Notes under the pieces: generated by a model | Seen by the model: only the letters and a program-made list of their open reading frames with translations | The model's database searches: none | Told to the model about the DNA's origin: nothing | From: Pegoplata infirma | Lineage: Eukaryota; Arthropoda; Insecta; Diptera; Anthomyiidae | DNA length: 64,000 bases | Assembly: GCA_963921195.1 (NCBI GenBank) | Contig: OY992536.1 | Coordinates: 332,151,038-332,215,037, forward strand | Reading direction: 5' to 3' | In this document: positions 1 through 12,060 of the stretch, one piece after another | Layout: every line of letters starts with the position of its first letter | Numbering within the stretch: the first letter of the stretch is position 1 | Made by a program: the position numbers and the translations under genes

Positions 1-1335
1 CCAAACAAAAATTATAATTTCTCAATTTAAATTTTCTATTTCTCATATTATTATTTTATTTCTCCAAATCAATTTTTGATTTCCCAATTTCAATTATTGT
101 TTTCTCATTATAAATTTTTAATTTCTCAATATCAATTTGTATGTTCTCATTATCAATTTTTAATTTTCAATATCAATTTTGTTTTTCCCAATATGAATTT
201 TAATTTCTCAATATCAATTTTTATTTTCTCAATATCAATTTGAATTTCTCAATATAAATTTGTATTTTCTCAATATAAATATGAATTTCTCATTATCAAT
301 TTTTATTTCTCAATATCAATATTATTATTTTATTTCTCCAAATCAATTTTTGATTTCCCAATTTCAATTATTATTTTCTCATTATAAATTTTTAATTTCT
401 CAATATCAATTTGTATGTTCTCATTATCAATTTTTAATTTTCAATATCAATTTTGTTTTTCCCAATATAAATTTTAATTTCTCAATATCAATTTTTATTT
501 TCTCAATATCAATTTGAATTTCTCAATGTAAATTTGTATTTTCTCAATATAAATTTGAATTTCTCATTATCAATTTTTATTTCTCAATATCAATTTGGAT
601 TTCTCAATATTAAATTGTATTTTCCCAATATAAATTTGAATTTCTCAATATCAAATTTTATTTTCTCAATATCAATTTGAATTTCTCAATATCAATTTGT
701 GATTTCCCAATTTAAATTTGGATGTCTCAATATCAAATTTTATTTCTCAATATCAAATTGGATTTCTCAATATCAAATTGTTTTTTCTCAATATTAAATT
801 GAATTTCCTAATATCAAATTGTATTTTCTCAATATCAATTTAATTTTCTCAATATCAATTTATTTTTTCTCAATTACAATTAGAAATGGTGTAGTTCTCC
901 ATTTTGTTTTTCCCAATATAAATTTTAATTTCTCAATATCAATTTTTATGTTCTCAATATAAATTTGAATTTCTCAATATAAATTTGTATTTTCTCAATA
1001 TAAATTTGAATTTCTCAATATCAAATTTAATTGCTCAATATGAATTTGGATTTCTCAATGTTAAATTGTATTTTCCCAATATAAATTTGAATTTCTCAAT
1101 ATCAAATTTTATTTTCTCAATATCAATTTGAATTTCTCAATATCAATTTGTGATTTCCCAATTTAAATTTGGATTTCTCAATATCAAATTTTATTTCTCA
1201 ATATCAATTTTGATTTCTCAATATCAAATTGTTTTTTCTCAATATTAAATTAAATTTCCTAATATCAAATTGAATTTTCTCAATATCAATTTAATTTTCT
1301 CAATATCAATTTATATTTTCTCAATTACAATTAGA
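1..1335. repeat. AT-rich minisatellite, 20-21 bp units
   Basis: Dozens of degenerate units of the form CTCAATATCAATTTGAATTT run through the stretch. Higher-order copies exist: the block at 61-200 recurs 274 bp later, and the block ending 895 recurs 451 bp later. Both longer copies end in AAATGGTGTAGT (884-895, 1335-1346), a motif that also bounds the array at 8365-8980. The left end lies outside the window. The ORF in it is a by-product of the repeat. Confidence 0.85.
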
Positions 1336-1339
1336 AATG

Positions 1340-2115
1340 GTGTAGTGCTAGAGGGTATATATAAGTTTGTCATTCCGTTTGTAACACCTCGAAATATTGA
1401 TCTAGGACCCCATAAAGTATATATATTCATGATCCTCGATCGATTGTAAGACGATCTAGCGATGTCCGTCCGTCTGTCTGTATGTCTGTCTGTTGAAAAC
1501 ACGCTAACTTTTGAAAGACTTTATGGAGGCTCCTGAAGTTTGGCATATATATTCGGCATTTACCTGGTCAGGTTGGTATTGCAATCCAGCGAAATCGGTC
1601 CAGTGGTTCAAAAGTTATAAGCAAATGAGTGAATTTCGGCAAGGGGTTTTCTGGAATTTACGAGATAAAACACACGGTCACTTTCGAACGGCAATTCTGA
1701 GGGTGCTAAAGTGTGGCATATATATTTGCCGTTCCTCTGGTCCGGTTCGTTTTAAATTTCAGCCAAATCGGTCCAGTGGTTCAAAAGTTATTAGCAAAAC
1801 CGTAAATTTCAGATTAGTTTGACCTTAAATTCATGTGTTGAAAACCCGTTTAACATGTTTTAAAAACATTTGTAAGTCAAAAAAATATTTTACAAGGTAT
1901 TTTTGTCACTCAAAAATATTTTTACACTAAAAGAAAAAAAAAAATACACTCAAAAAAATTTTTACACTCAAAAAAAATTAGTAAATTATTATTTTTTTTT
2001 TTTTCAAAAATGTTATTTTTTTCACGTTAGAAAATTTACTATCACTTAAAAAGGGCATTGTGGAGAGTATTCATAGATTCGGCCAAGTCAAATTCAACTT
2101 TTCTACTTGTTTTTT
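1340..2115 (+). repeat. Dispersed repeat, inverted partner of 6394-7350
   Basis: Contains GGTATATA, a GTCCGTCCGTCTGTCTG tract, then two related blocks of about 180 bp with 'CGGTCCAGTGGTTCAAAAG', and ends GAGAGTATTCATAGATTCGG. The reverse complement of the same series lies at 6394-7350, and a shorter relative at 27860-28130. The ORF at 1511-1822 runs through the two blocks and looks accidental. Class unknown; no duplication was found at the ends. Confidence 0.6.
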
Positions 2116-3460
2116 CCTTCAAAATTTTTTTTCTTCAATTTTTTTTTTTCATCAATTTTTTTTCATATTTTTTTTTTTCATCAATTTTTTTTTTTTTTCA
2201 TCAAAAATTTTTTTTCATAAATTTTTTTTATCATATTTTTTTCTCACCAAAAATTTTTTTTTCATCAATTTTTTTTTTAATCAAAAACTTTTTTCATCAA
2301 CATTTGTTTTCACCCAAAATTTTGGGTTCATTAAATTTTTTTTAACATAATTTTGTGTTTCGTGAAAAAAAAAATAATTTTTTTACCAAAACTACTATTT
2401 CACCAAGTCTAAGCTTTTCGCATAAAAATTTTCCATTTGTTTATCAAATGTACATAAAACAAGTGAGAGTGGTATATTCTTTGGTGCCGAATCTTTTATA
2501 CTCTCCAAAATGTAAAAACACTTCTTTGCACTTATTTTTGCACTCACTTACGAAATGTTCAGCTCTTTTGGTTTTAACATGATAATGTTTTTAGGTTGGT
2601 TGTCAATTATTCGCCTTTTAACTTTGTTCAAATAATTGTTTTTGTTCTTTCGATCAAACGATTAAATCTAAAAAAATTATTCGATTAATCGAAGAGAATA
2701 ACGAAAATTTTAATAACTTGGGTTTGTAACTCGGATAATAATTCACCTCGTGGTGAATAAACCCCTTTTTCACCAGCTGGTAAATAAAAAGTAACATAAA
2801 TATTTTTCAATAAAAAATTTTTTTTTTTCATAAATTTTTTTTCATAACATTTTTTTTTCATAAAATTTTTTTTTGCATCTAATTTTTTTTCATAAATTTT
2901 TTTTTCATCAAATTTTTTTTTTCATCAATTTTTTTTTTCATCAAACTTTTTTTCATAATTTTTTTTTATCAAATTTTTTTTCATCAAAAAATTTTTATTT
3001 TCATCAAAAACTTTTTTTCATCATTTTTTTTCACCAAAAATTTTGGGTTCATCAAATTTTTTTTTTAACACAATTTTGTTTTTCGTGAAAAAAAAATAAT
3101 TTTTTTTACCAAAACTACTTTTTCACCAAGTCTAAGCTTTTCGCATAAAAATTTTCCATTGCTTTATCAAATGTACATAAAACAAGTGAGAGTGGTATAT
3201 TCATTAAAATTTTTTTTATCAAATTTTATTTTTTCATAAATTTTTTTTGTTTTTTCATAAATTTTTTTTTTCATAAATTTTTTTTTTCATCAAATTTTTT
3301 TTTCATAAATTTTTTATCATATTTTTTTCATCAATTTTTTTTCATTTTTTTTTTAACATCAAAAAATTTTTCTTTTCATCAAAAACTTTTTTTCATCAAC
3401 ATTTTTTTTCACCAAAAATTTTAGGTTCATAAAATTTTTTTTAACATAATTTTTTTTTTT
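2100..3460. repeat. T-rich simple sequence, duplicated block
   Basis: Long T runs broken by CATCAA or CATAAA every 10-20 bases. A non-simple block beginning ACCAAGTCTAAGCTTTTCGC at about 2403 recurs at about 3124 (offset about 721), so the region was partly duplicated in tandem. 2580-2800 is AT-rich with no feature. ORFs here code for phenylalanine runs and are not genes. Confidence 0.75.
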
Positions 3461-3486
3461 TTGAGTGTAGTATAGAGTACTCCGAC

Positions 3487-3682
3487 CATAGAGAAACATA
3501 GAGGCGAAGGTGAAAGAAAAAACAATATTGCTATCTTTTTCTAATTTTTCACACGTACGTTGTCGATGTGAATTCACCACACAATACATGTTTACAAGTC
3601 GTACTTTGTCAACAAATACATGTATACAAGTTGTACTTTGACAACTCAATTTTTGACGCCTTCGCCTCTATGTTTCTCTATG
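3487..3682. mobile_element. hAT-type MITE, 196 bp, TSD ACTCCGAC
   Basis: Ends are inverted repeats CATAGAGAAACATAGAGG, extending through GCGAAGG. The 8-bp duplication ACTCCGAC is exact at 3479-3486 and 3683-3690. No coding content; the ORF crossing it is noise. Eight-bp duplications and CA.AG ends are typical of hAT elements. Confidence 0.9.
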
Positions 3683-3729
3683 ACTCCGACATTGTGTCGG
3701 AGCCTAAATTATTGGTTTTCCCTATACAA

Positions 3730-4880
3730 TAAGGGTGGGATAGTGTTGTGTGAAATTTAAAGCAGCAATATTTGGAAACGCTAGAACCACTCATTTTGTT
3801 AGGTTCATAAAAAAGTGTATGAGCCAAAACATAGAGGAGGTCGGATAGGATCTAGGGGTCGCTCATCGAGGTCAAAGTTAGGCGTAATGGGGAAAAAATT
3901 CACAAAAAGCCCTACAGCTCTCCTGGTTTTGCCCCTATAGGGATCAAATGTAAGACCAACACCCATTATTTTTCCCCCCAAACACTTTTGATAAGCATAC
4001 TTAAGCCCTATCTCCACTCCTTAAGGTGGCTCCCATACAAAGGTTCAATTTAAAAAAATCTAGCTGTCCTAGAAGTGACCCTAGAGGAATCAAATGTATG
4101 ACCGATCCCCAATATTTTTTCAACCCCAACTTTTCTTAGAACATACCTACCCTCTATCTTCAACCCTTAGGGTGGTTCCCATACATTTTTATTTATTTTT
4201 CTTAATTTGTTTTATTAAATCCGCTCCTACCGGTCCAATGGTGCCTCATAGAGGGATCATTAGCAATTAATTTTTAGTCCCCAACATTTGTTCTGAACAT
4301 ACCAATTCTCTATCTCCAATTCCTAAGTGGTCTGCTACACAAAACGACATTTTTATAAAATTTGCTCCCACCGCTCTAACTGTCACAAGGTTGACCCTAG
4401 AGAAGTTAAATTTGTGTGACTGACCCCAAATACTTTTTCAGCGCCAACATTTCCCCCAAACGAATTATTCTTCACGAGTTCTTGATTCACTTGTTTCGAT
4501 GCTATGCTAATTCTTTTCACACCTTTTAGTCCAACATGTTCTGGAGGGTCATAATTTTTGTTGCCACTTTCGCCGCTTACCTCCAATTCATCGTCTTCCC
4601 CGATGATATCTTCGTCGGACGATTCGTCCATCTCATCGTCAGATAGCTCTTTCTCATATTCCTCTTTCTCTTCTTTAAATATACGAATTGCCTTTGCCAT
4701 TTTTCGTTTTATTTCACAAGATCAATTCGAATCAAATAGTGCTAGAGCAACAGCTTCACCACTGAGATACCAGAGATGTCCACAGAATCTCTTCACCAAT
4801 CGTTGCGACACAATCTTATCAATTTAAGCATAATTAGCAATCGCTTTCAAAAAATTCAAATCATTATTTGGAGCTTCTAT
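3730..4880 (-). mobile_element. Decayed partial copy of the 18054-23762 hAT element
   Basis: Starts TAAGGGTGGGATAGTG, the terminus of the large element, and carries the same arm (GTATGAGCCAAAACATAG..., then the series of CCCCAA-rich blocks) before entering the homologous ORF. The copy stops abruptly at 4880 where a CACTCAGAG sequence begins, so its other half is lost or separated. Confidence 0.75.
4455..4880 (-). pseudogene. Fragment of transposon ORF homologous to 19059-20051
   Basis: The minus strand reads EAPNNDLNFLKAIANYA, a stop, IDKIVSQRLVKRFCGHLWYLSG, a second stop before SCEIKRKM, then AKAIRIFKEEKEEYEKELSDDEMDESSDE. The intact ORF at 19059 has Ser and Ile at the two stop positions. 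The tail keeps the acidic block and NQELVKN, then runs straight into the terminal arm. The long open segment 4383-4700 is only the least damaged part. Confidence 0.8.
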
Positions 4881-4995
4881 CACTCAGAGAAAAAGCTTCT
4901 TTATATTGATGAAAAGTTACATCAATATGATGAATTGTTACATAATTTTTCGTCCAATGTAACTTTTTCATCCATATGATGAAGCGGTGTCATCA

Positions 4996-6347
4996 CCCAG
5001 AAAAAATTGGCATTACTACTAATGGGTTTTGTAGTCCGAAACAGATGTTAATAAGTAGTTACTTATTGAATGAAACACTAATTATTTTAACAAGGGCGTG
5101 AGACAAAAATAACTAGTGAAGAGTATGCCCGAGTAAAAATAATTTAATATGATCTTATATACTTTTATATAGTCATATTATTTGATATATGATCATTTGT
5201 GACACTATGTATTGCAAGATAAATTTATATAATAAATTTTGATGTGGGATTTTATTAAGATATCGCCATACATAACTATATGTTGCAACATCTGGTCCCA
5301 TGCATCATTTTAAATTTCTAAGTGTTTTATATAAAATTTTATATGCCTCCATTATTTTTTAATATTTTCAAAGTGTTTTATATAAAATTTCATATGACTT
5401 CATATTTTTTTTATTTTTCTAAGACTTTTCCAAGCACCACTTTTTTATCACGAATATTTTCTAAGTGTTTTATATAAAATTTTATATGATTCCATCTTTT
5501 ACATTTTTTCTAAGTTTTTTTCAAGGAACATTTTTTTTATCGAAAATATTTTCTAAGTGTTTTATATAAAATTTTATATAACTCCATTTTTTAAAATTTT
5601 TCTAAGTTTTTTCCAAGGACAAATTTTTTTGAAAATATTTTCTAAGTGTTTTATATAAAATTTAACATGACTCCATTTTTTGAAATTTTTCTAAGTTTTT
5701 TTCAAAGAACAACTTATTTTTATTATTTTAATTTTTCAACTTTTTATTAAAAACTAAAAAAAAACATCCGATTTCTAAAATTGTATAAATTTTAATATAA
5801 TTGGATATAATTTTATATCATTGGATTAGACCAAAACTCGTATCAAAGTCGATATAAAGTTATATAAACTGATATTATTATATAATGTTCGATCAAATCT
5901 TATGAAACCATTTTTCGTATAAGTTTATATCAAAATAGACACGAACCCATATTAAATTATATATTGTGTCATATCAATTTTTTTACTCGGGTGGCGATAA
6001 ATAAGTAGTTACTGCCTCGGATTACAAATAAGGAGTAAAAATCCATTACCAATAAGAAGTAAAATAATTACTAATTAAAACTTTTAAAATTTAACTTGTT
6101 TTTACTAAAACTTAAAAATTGCGTATTTTTTTTTAAGTTTTTAAGTACTTTTTAAGTTAATTGAATTGTAAAGGTTAAAAACTGCAAGTGCAAGAAGATA
6201 TTATTACTTAGAGGTGCTTTTATAACATATTACTGAGAAGTAGTTACTTTTGGGCTTAAAATAATGTTAATGGTAATGGGTACTCATTATAAATAATGTA
6301 CTTGGTAATAATTACTTTTCACAACTCATTACCATGTTTTTGCTGGG
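4996..6347. mobile_element. CCCAG-ended element with nested CCCGAGTAAAA array
   Basis: Left end CCCAGAAAAAATTGGCATTAC and right end (reversed) CCCAGCAAAAACATGGTAATG are inverted repeats, with a 2-bp CA at both flanks. It belongs to the group with copies at 48356, 50425 and 58884. The body resembles AAGTAGTTACTTATT repeats and carries the 5128-5993 insertion. Confidence 0.6.
5128..5993. repeat. CCCGAGTAAAAA-bounded block with 90-bp tandem units
   Basis: Inverted ends CCCGAGTAAAAA (5128) and TTTTTTACTCGGGT (5980-5993). Inside, CTAAGTGTTTTATATAAAAT recurs about every 90 bp at 5319, 5460, 5552 and 5640, with a variant at 5370. The same terminal motif bounds or borders the tandem block at 43456 and appears at 34728. 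Probably a mobile tandem-repeat carrier of unknown class. Confidence 0.6.
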
Positions 6348-6393
6348 CAATAACCTTTTTTTTAATTGAAAATTGAAAAATAAGAAAAATAAA

Positions 6394-7350
6394 AACAAGT
6401 AGAAAAATTAAATTCGACTTGATCGAATCTATGAATACTCTCCACAATGTTATCTGATAGTAATTTTCTAAAAAAATTCAATTACAAATTTTTTTATTAG
6501 AAATATATTATTTTGAGTGAAACATTTTAATCAAGCAAATTTTTTTGAGTGTAATATTTTTTTTAATGTCAACATTTTTTTGGGTGACATTTCATTAAAA
6601 AAAAATTTATGTGTACATTTTTTTAAGTGTAACATTTTTTTTGAGTGTAAATATTTTTTTTAGTGTACAATTTCTTTGAGCAACAAGATTACTTTTGTTA
6701 TTTTTTTTTTGTTGTTTTATACCTATATGTAATACAAAAAATAACTATTTCACATATTTCCCCCTTTTTATTTTACCATCCTCTTCTTTAAAAACCAAAA
6801 ATAAAATAAAATCCAATCATATGAATGTTATTTTTTTCCAAAAATACTTACTATGCACCGTTACATACAGTTACAAAAACAACAACAAATATTTACTTGT
6901 CTAACAACTAAACTGCACGCCACGGCAGGAAAACAAACAACAACAAGATCTAAAAAAACTAATATTTCAACATGCTTTTAAAACTTGTTTAACGAGATTT
7001 CAACATTTTAAGGTGAAACCAATCTGAAATTCAGAGCTTTGCTTATAACTTTTGAACCACTAGACCGATTTTGCTGAAACTCAAAACCAAACAGACTTGG
7101 GGAACGACAAATATATATGTTAAGCTTCAGCACCCTCAGAATTGTCTTTCGAAAGTTAGAGTGGTTTTAATATCGTAAATTCGCAAAATACCCTTGCCGA
7201 AATTTACTCTTTTGCTCATAACTTTTGAAACACTGTACCGATTTATCTGAATTGCAATACCAACCTGACCCGGTAAATGGCCAACATACATGTCAAACTT
7301 CAGGAGCCTCCGTAAAGTCTTTCAAAAGTTAGCGTGTTTTCAACGGACAG
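6394..7350 (-). repeat. Inverted copy of the 1340-2115 dispersed repeat
   Basis: From AAAACAAGTAGAAAAATT to CAACGGACAGACAGACCG this is the reverse complement, somewhat diverged, of 1340-2115, with an extra internal stretch (6500-6960) of TTTTTTGAGTGTAA-type simple sequence. Together the two copies form a long-range inverted repeat 6 kb across. Confidence 0.6.
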
Positions 7351-7486
7351 ACAGACCGACATCGCCATCAATTTCGATGCCATTTTTCATCATAAAGCTT
7401 CATATGAAGAAATTTGTCATCAAAATTGATGACAGCAAGTGATGAAACCGTATCATCAATATGATGAAACATTTTTCTTTGAGTGC

Positions 7487-8164
7487 ATGGCATTCACACT
7501 TGCGACCTTAAACAAGTTGTTTAACAAAACGTTGGTTAAAAAACGTAATGGACACAGAACAAAGACTTTTTTATACGGCGTTCACACTTGCTGTTTTGAA
7601 GTGTTCAAGAGTGAGATGTTTAAAAAAGTCTTTGTTCTGTGTCCATTACGTTTTTATTCTGCTACTGGTGTTTTGCTGAACAACTTGTTTAAGGTCGCTA
7701 GTGTGAACTGTATATAACACCACTACACGGAACACCTTTTTATTGACTCATCTCAAGTAAATAGGAAGATTTTTCTGTGTTTTGTTCCGGATCTGTCCGA
7801 AGCTGTTTGCATATTTATACTTCGATGGAAGGGAAAATTCACTATTAGTGCAGCCTTTCCAATATAATTATAAATAAAACACATACTTTTTTCTGATTTT
7901 TCAGTAGTTTTTATTAGTTTTTTTAATATTTATAATTTATCAATTTTCCAATGTTTTGCTAAGAAAATAGAGGACCGATACAGAAGCTGGTTGCTATGAA
8001 ATCTTTTTTTGGCATAGAATAAAGAAAAATTAAAAGGAAATATAATAATATATGGGGAACAAGTCAAATTTTTATCGTTTAGCGCTTGAACACTCATGAG
8101 ATGTTTAAAGTCGGTAGTGTGAACTCCATATTAAACACTTCAAAACAGCAAGTGTGAATGCCAT
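7487..8164. mobile_element. ATGGCATTCACACTTGC inverted-repeat element
   Basis: The left end ATGGCATTCACACTTGC and the reversed right end are identical for 17 bp. A related terminus, GGCGTTCACACTTGC, sits at 7577, and GTGTGAACTCCATA at 8118, so two related units may be nested. Inside is a hairpin of AACAAGTTGTTTAAC sequences and a duplicated GTAATGGACACAGAAC motif. The ORF at 7439-7717 follows the hairpin and is not believed. Confidence 0.55.
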
Positions 8165-8364
8165 ATAAAAAAATGCTCAAGAAGCTAACAATTGAAAATC
8201 AGAAAATAATAGTTATAATAGTCTGTAGAAGTATGTATAACTTGGCTAATTTCCATTCGATTTCAGTATATTTTTTCTGATTAGAAAGATAATTCTATAT
8301 TTAAAATAATTATTTTTTTAGACATTTAAAGAACTATGCTTAAAATACGAATTGTTTAAAAATT

Positions 8365-8980
8365 ACTACACCATTTTCAATTGTATTTTAAAAATGTCCA
8401 AATGTATTATAAAATTGTCCAAATGTATTTTAAAATTGTCCAAATGTATTTTAAAATTGTCCAAATGAATTTTAAAATTGTCGAAATGTATTTTCAAATT
8501 GTCGAAATGTATTTTTAAATTTGCCAAATATATTTTAAAATTGTCCAAATGAATTTCAAAATTGTCCAAATGTATTTTAAAATTGTCCAAATATATTTTA
8601 AAATTGTCTAAATGTATTTTAAAATTGTCCAAATGTATTTTAAAATGTCCAAATGTATTTTAAAATTGTCCAAATGTAGTTTAAAATATTCGAAATGTAT
8701 TTTAAAATTGTCCAAATGTATTTTAAAATTATCCAAGTGTATTTTAAAATTGTTCAAATGTTGTTTAAAATTGTCCAATTGTATTTTAAAAAATTCCAAA
8801 TGTATTTTCAAAATTGTCCAATGTATGTACAATGTACATTTGGACAATTTTAAAATACATTTGGAAAATTTTAAAATTCATTTGGACAATTTTAAAATAC
8901 ATTTAGACAATTTTAAAATACATTGGACAATTTTAAAATACATTTGGAAATTTTTAAAATACATTTGGAAATGGTGTAGT
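8365..8980. repeat. Fold-back 21-bp minisatellite bounded by ACTACACCATTT
   Basis: About twenty units of ATTTTAAAATTGTCCAAATGT run to about 8825, then invert at 8826-8838 (ATGTACAATGTACAT) and run back as about six reverse units. Both outer ends carry ACTACACCATTT in inverted orientation (8365-8376, 8969-8980). The ORFs with DNFKIHL repeats are the 21-bp unit read as seven codons. Confidence 0.8.
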
Positions 8981-9172
8981 GGTATAACAAAGTTTTTGTA
9001 AAAATCAAGGTTTTAACAAAGTTCTTAGTAAAAGTTTTAAGCAATTAACTTAATATTTGTGTTTTTACGAAAAAACATTTGTTTTTAATAATTTCGACTA
9101 AAAAAATTAAAAATTTTCTCTTTGCCCCCTCAAACATTCAAATTGCTCCCCAGTGGGGTGAGAATCAAAGGT
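8981..9172 (-). mobile_element. Truncated copy of the hAT MITE at 47880-48207
   Basis: The block TAAGCAATTAACTT...AATTGCTCCCCAGTGGGG...GAGAATCAAAGGTT matches, in reverse orientation, the left part of the complete 328-bp element at 47880. It lacks the true terminus CCCAACC..., and the minisatellite at 8365-8980 lies where the rest would be. 9173-9494 shows nothing else. Confidence 0.55.
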
Positions 9173-9494
9173 TACCACAAAATTTAGAATTTCAGATTTT
9201 TAGATGCTAATAAGCTAAATTGGCCCTATCCAAGTGGTAAAAACGAATATTGATTTTAAGAACAGGTCTTATGTATATACAGAGAGCTTTAAGCTAATAA
9301 AATCTAGATTAGTCAAGACGATATTTTAAAACTTCTTTTGTTTGTCCAAATGAACATTTTTGTATACCAGTTTTCAGCAACAGTTCTTAAATTTTGAGGT
9401 TATTTTTTTTAATAATACTAAACGTGAAAACAATATAGAGAGGCGGTAATTACAACATATTTTTTTTTACATTTCTAGAAACATTTGCTAATTA

Positions 9495-11213
9495 CACTGC
9501 ACAACAAAATCCAATTTTTTCCAAAATTACAAGGTCAGACCAAAAAATTTTGATAGAAGAGACAAAAAAAAAATACACGTGTGTCGGCGTTTTGAAAGTT
9601 TACATCTGGGTTTCATTTTAGGGGGAGGTAAAGTTTCCCCCAAATGCAGATGTTGTATTGTCAATCGTCATTGAATATCGAGTGAAGCTTACGTGTAAAG
9701 TATATGGTGTGTTCAGCAAATTTATGTAAAATGTTACGGGGAACATTTTTGTGGAACATGTTAACCCTCTAACTCCCCAAGATAGGGGTCTTTTTTGTCC
9801 TTCTTTTCAAAAAAAGCTAAAAACAACATTAAAACAGGGATTTAAGGGGTTTAAATGTTCCGCAAAAATATTCACCGTGAAATTTTACTATAAGTCCCTG
9901 AATACACCAAAACTGAACACTCAACCAGAAAGTCAGAAATAAGACACAACAAAAGACAGTTTAGGGTTAATTTCGCATTTATTAAGAAAATCGAGTAAAC
10001 CTTACGTTTAAAGTATATGGTGTGTTTAGCAAATTTATGTAAAATGTTACGGAGAACATTTTTGTAGAATATGTTAACCCTCTAACTGCTCCAGATAGGG
10101 GTCTTTTATGACCAACTTTTCAAAAAGAGCAAAAAACACCATTAAAACAGGGATTTAAGGGGTTTAAATGTTCCGCAAAAATATTCGCCGTGAAATTTTA
10201 CTATAAGTCCCACAATACACCAAAACTGAAAACTCAACCAGAAAGTCAGAAATAAGACACAACAAAAGACAGTTAAGGGTTAATTTCGCATTTATTAGGA
10301 AAATCGAGTAAAGCTTACGTTTAAAGTGTATGGTGAGTTCAGCAAATTTATGTAAAATGTTACAGAGAACAGTTTTGTAGAATATATTAACCCTCTAACT
10401 CCTTAGGGTAAGGGTCTTTTTTGTCCTTCTTCAAAAAAAAAAAAAAAACACCATTAAAACAGGTATTTAAGGGGTTAAAATGGTCCGCAAAAATATTTTC
10501 CGTGAAAGAACTTATAGTTAAATTTCACGGCGAACATTTTTGCGGAACATTTTAACCCCTTAAATCCCTGTTTTAATGGTGTTTTTTGCTCTTTTTGAAA
10601 TGAAAGACAAAAAATACCCTTACTTTGAGGAGCTAGAGGGTTAATATATTCTACAAAAATGTTCTCCGTAACATTTTACATAAATTTGCTGAACACACCA
10701 TATACTTTAAACGTAAGCCTTACTCGATTTTCTTAATAAATGCGAAATTAACCCTAAACTGTCTTTTGTTGTGTCTTATTTCTGACTTTCTGGTTGAGTT
10801 TTCAGTTTTGGTGTATTCAAGGACTTATAGTAAAATTTCACGGCGAATATTTTTGCGGAACATTTAAACCCCTTAAATCCCTGTTTTAATGGTGTTTTTT
10901 GCTTTTTTTGAAAAGAAGGACAAAAACGACCCCTATCTTGGGGAGTTAGAGGGTTAACATGTTCCACAAAAATGTTCCCCGTAACATTTTACATAAATTT
11001 GCTGAACACACCATATACTTTACACGTAAGCTTCACTCGATATTCAATGACGATTGACAATACAACATCTGCATTTGGGGGAAACTTTACCTCCCCCTAA
11101 AATGAAACCCAGATGTAAACTTTCAAAACGCCGCTACACGTGTATTTTTTTTTTGTCTCTTCTATCAAAATTTTTTGGTCTGACCTTGTAATTTTTTTTT
11201 GTGTTGTACAGTG
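9495..11213. mobile_element. Palindromic CACTG-ended element, TSD TTA, 1719 bp
   Basis: Ends CACTGCACAACA and (reversed) CACTGTACAACA; the arms stay matched through AAGGTCAGACC, TTTTGATAGAAGAG and the GGGGGAGGTAAAG block. TTA is duplicated at 9492-9494 and 11214-11216. A unit of about 313 bp with GTTAACCCTCTAACT is present three times in the left arm (about 9763, 10074, 10388) and twice, reversed, in the right. CACTR ends with a 3-bp duplication fit the CACTA/Mirage/Chapaev group. The small ORFs are the same unit and are not genes. Confidence 0.8.
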
Positions 11214-11605
11214 TTATTTGTTTTGTTTTTATTTTGACTTTAAAATTTTGTTTTCGATAGCAATCACAAATATACGATTTTTTATTTTTTCATATTACAA
11301 CGTAAACAATTATGTTTTATTATTATAAACTGTAGCCGGTTTCTTTTTTGCTTACATGTATAAATTATCCCTTACAAATTTTATATAATTTTTCCATATA
11401 CAATATAATAAAAAGACGTAAAATTTGTATGGGAAAATTTATGCGCGTTGCCAAAAAATTCCTTGCATTGTTTTTTTTTTTGTATGAGAAAGTTTATGTT
11501 GATATTTCCTTAAGGACACACAATTGAATACTACTTTATTTGGGTTTTTGCTTTTTTTACATATTACACTACTCTACTTGGTTTTTGCACAGACTTTTAT
11601 AATAC

Positions 11606-12060
11606 CCCAGCAGGAAAAGGACCGGTTTTTGGTAGGTCTCGTGGCATATCACCCGGACCAAAAAACAATAGCAAAATTGACACCTTTCATATAAAAAAAA
11701 CTATATCCTTTTTGTTAGGAAATGTCTTAACCCGGATATATCCCTAGTGACATGTCACTGGATATGCCCCTTAGGAACACAATCCGGTTCAATAATGGCA
11801 TGTCCCAAAACACATCACAGCTGTCCCCACCTTGTTACACATCAAAGAACTACCCCCCTGTGACCAATCATTTTTCAATTTTTTCGGAACTTGGAAAAAT
11901 TTTTATATTTCCATTTATTTCCGGTCATGGGATAAGTAGTTTTGAAACAGTTCAGTGATAAGTGCAAATTTCCCCGTGTAGGCATTTTAGTGGTATGTCG
12001 CGTTTTGACCAGTCACGGGATAGGTGATTACGAATTGAGAAACACACTTTTCCTGCAGGG
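11606..12060. mobile_element. Possible short element with CCCNGCAGGAAAAG ends
   Basis: CCCAGCAGGAAAAG at 11606 and, reversed, CCCTGCAGGAAAAG at 12060 look like inverted ends, with AC at both flanks. The interior has the palindrome AGTGACATGTCACT and repeated GGGATA motifs. The rest of 11214-12213 is AT-rich with no gene. Only a weak case. Confidence 0.35.

Larger units (their letters stand above)
4881..7485. mobile_element. Candidate CACTCA-ended composite
   Basis: The left end CACTCAGAGAAAAAGCTTC and the reverse of the right end CACTCAAAGAAAAATGTTTC match, and both are followed by repeated ATCAATATGATGA stretches. No target duplication is evident (flanks TAT and CAT), so the pairing is uncertain. 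Inside are the 4996-6347 element and the inverted dispersed repeat at 6394-7350. Confidence 0.4.

Noticed and set aside
1511..1822. 103-codon ORF
   Set aside because: It translates two copies of a dispersed repeat that recurs inverted at 6394-7350, where the frame is broken.
2058..3088. ORFs rich in Phe/Ile (FFFHQ runs)
   Set aside because: They follow T-runs in all frames; overlapping frames give the same kind of peptide, so this is simple sequence.
8366..9001. ORFs with DNFKIHL repeats on one strand and KCILKLS on the other
   Set aside because: The 21-bp minisatellite is a multiple of three, so every frame stays open; both strands are open at once.
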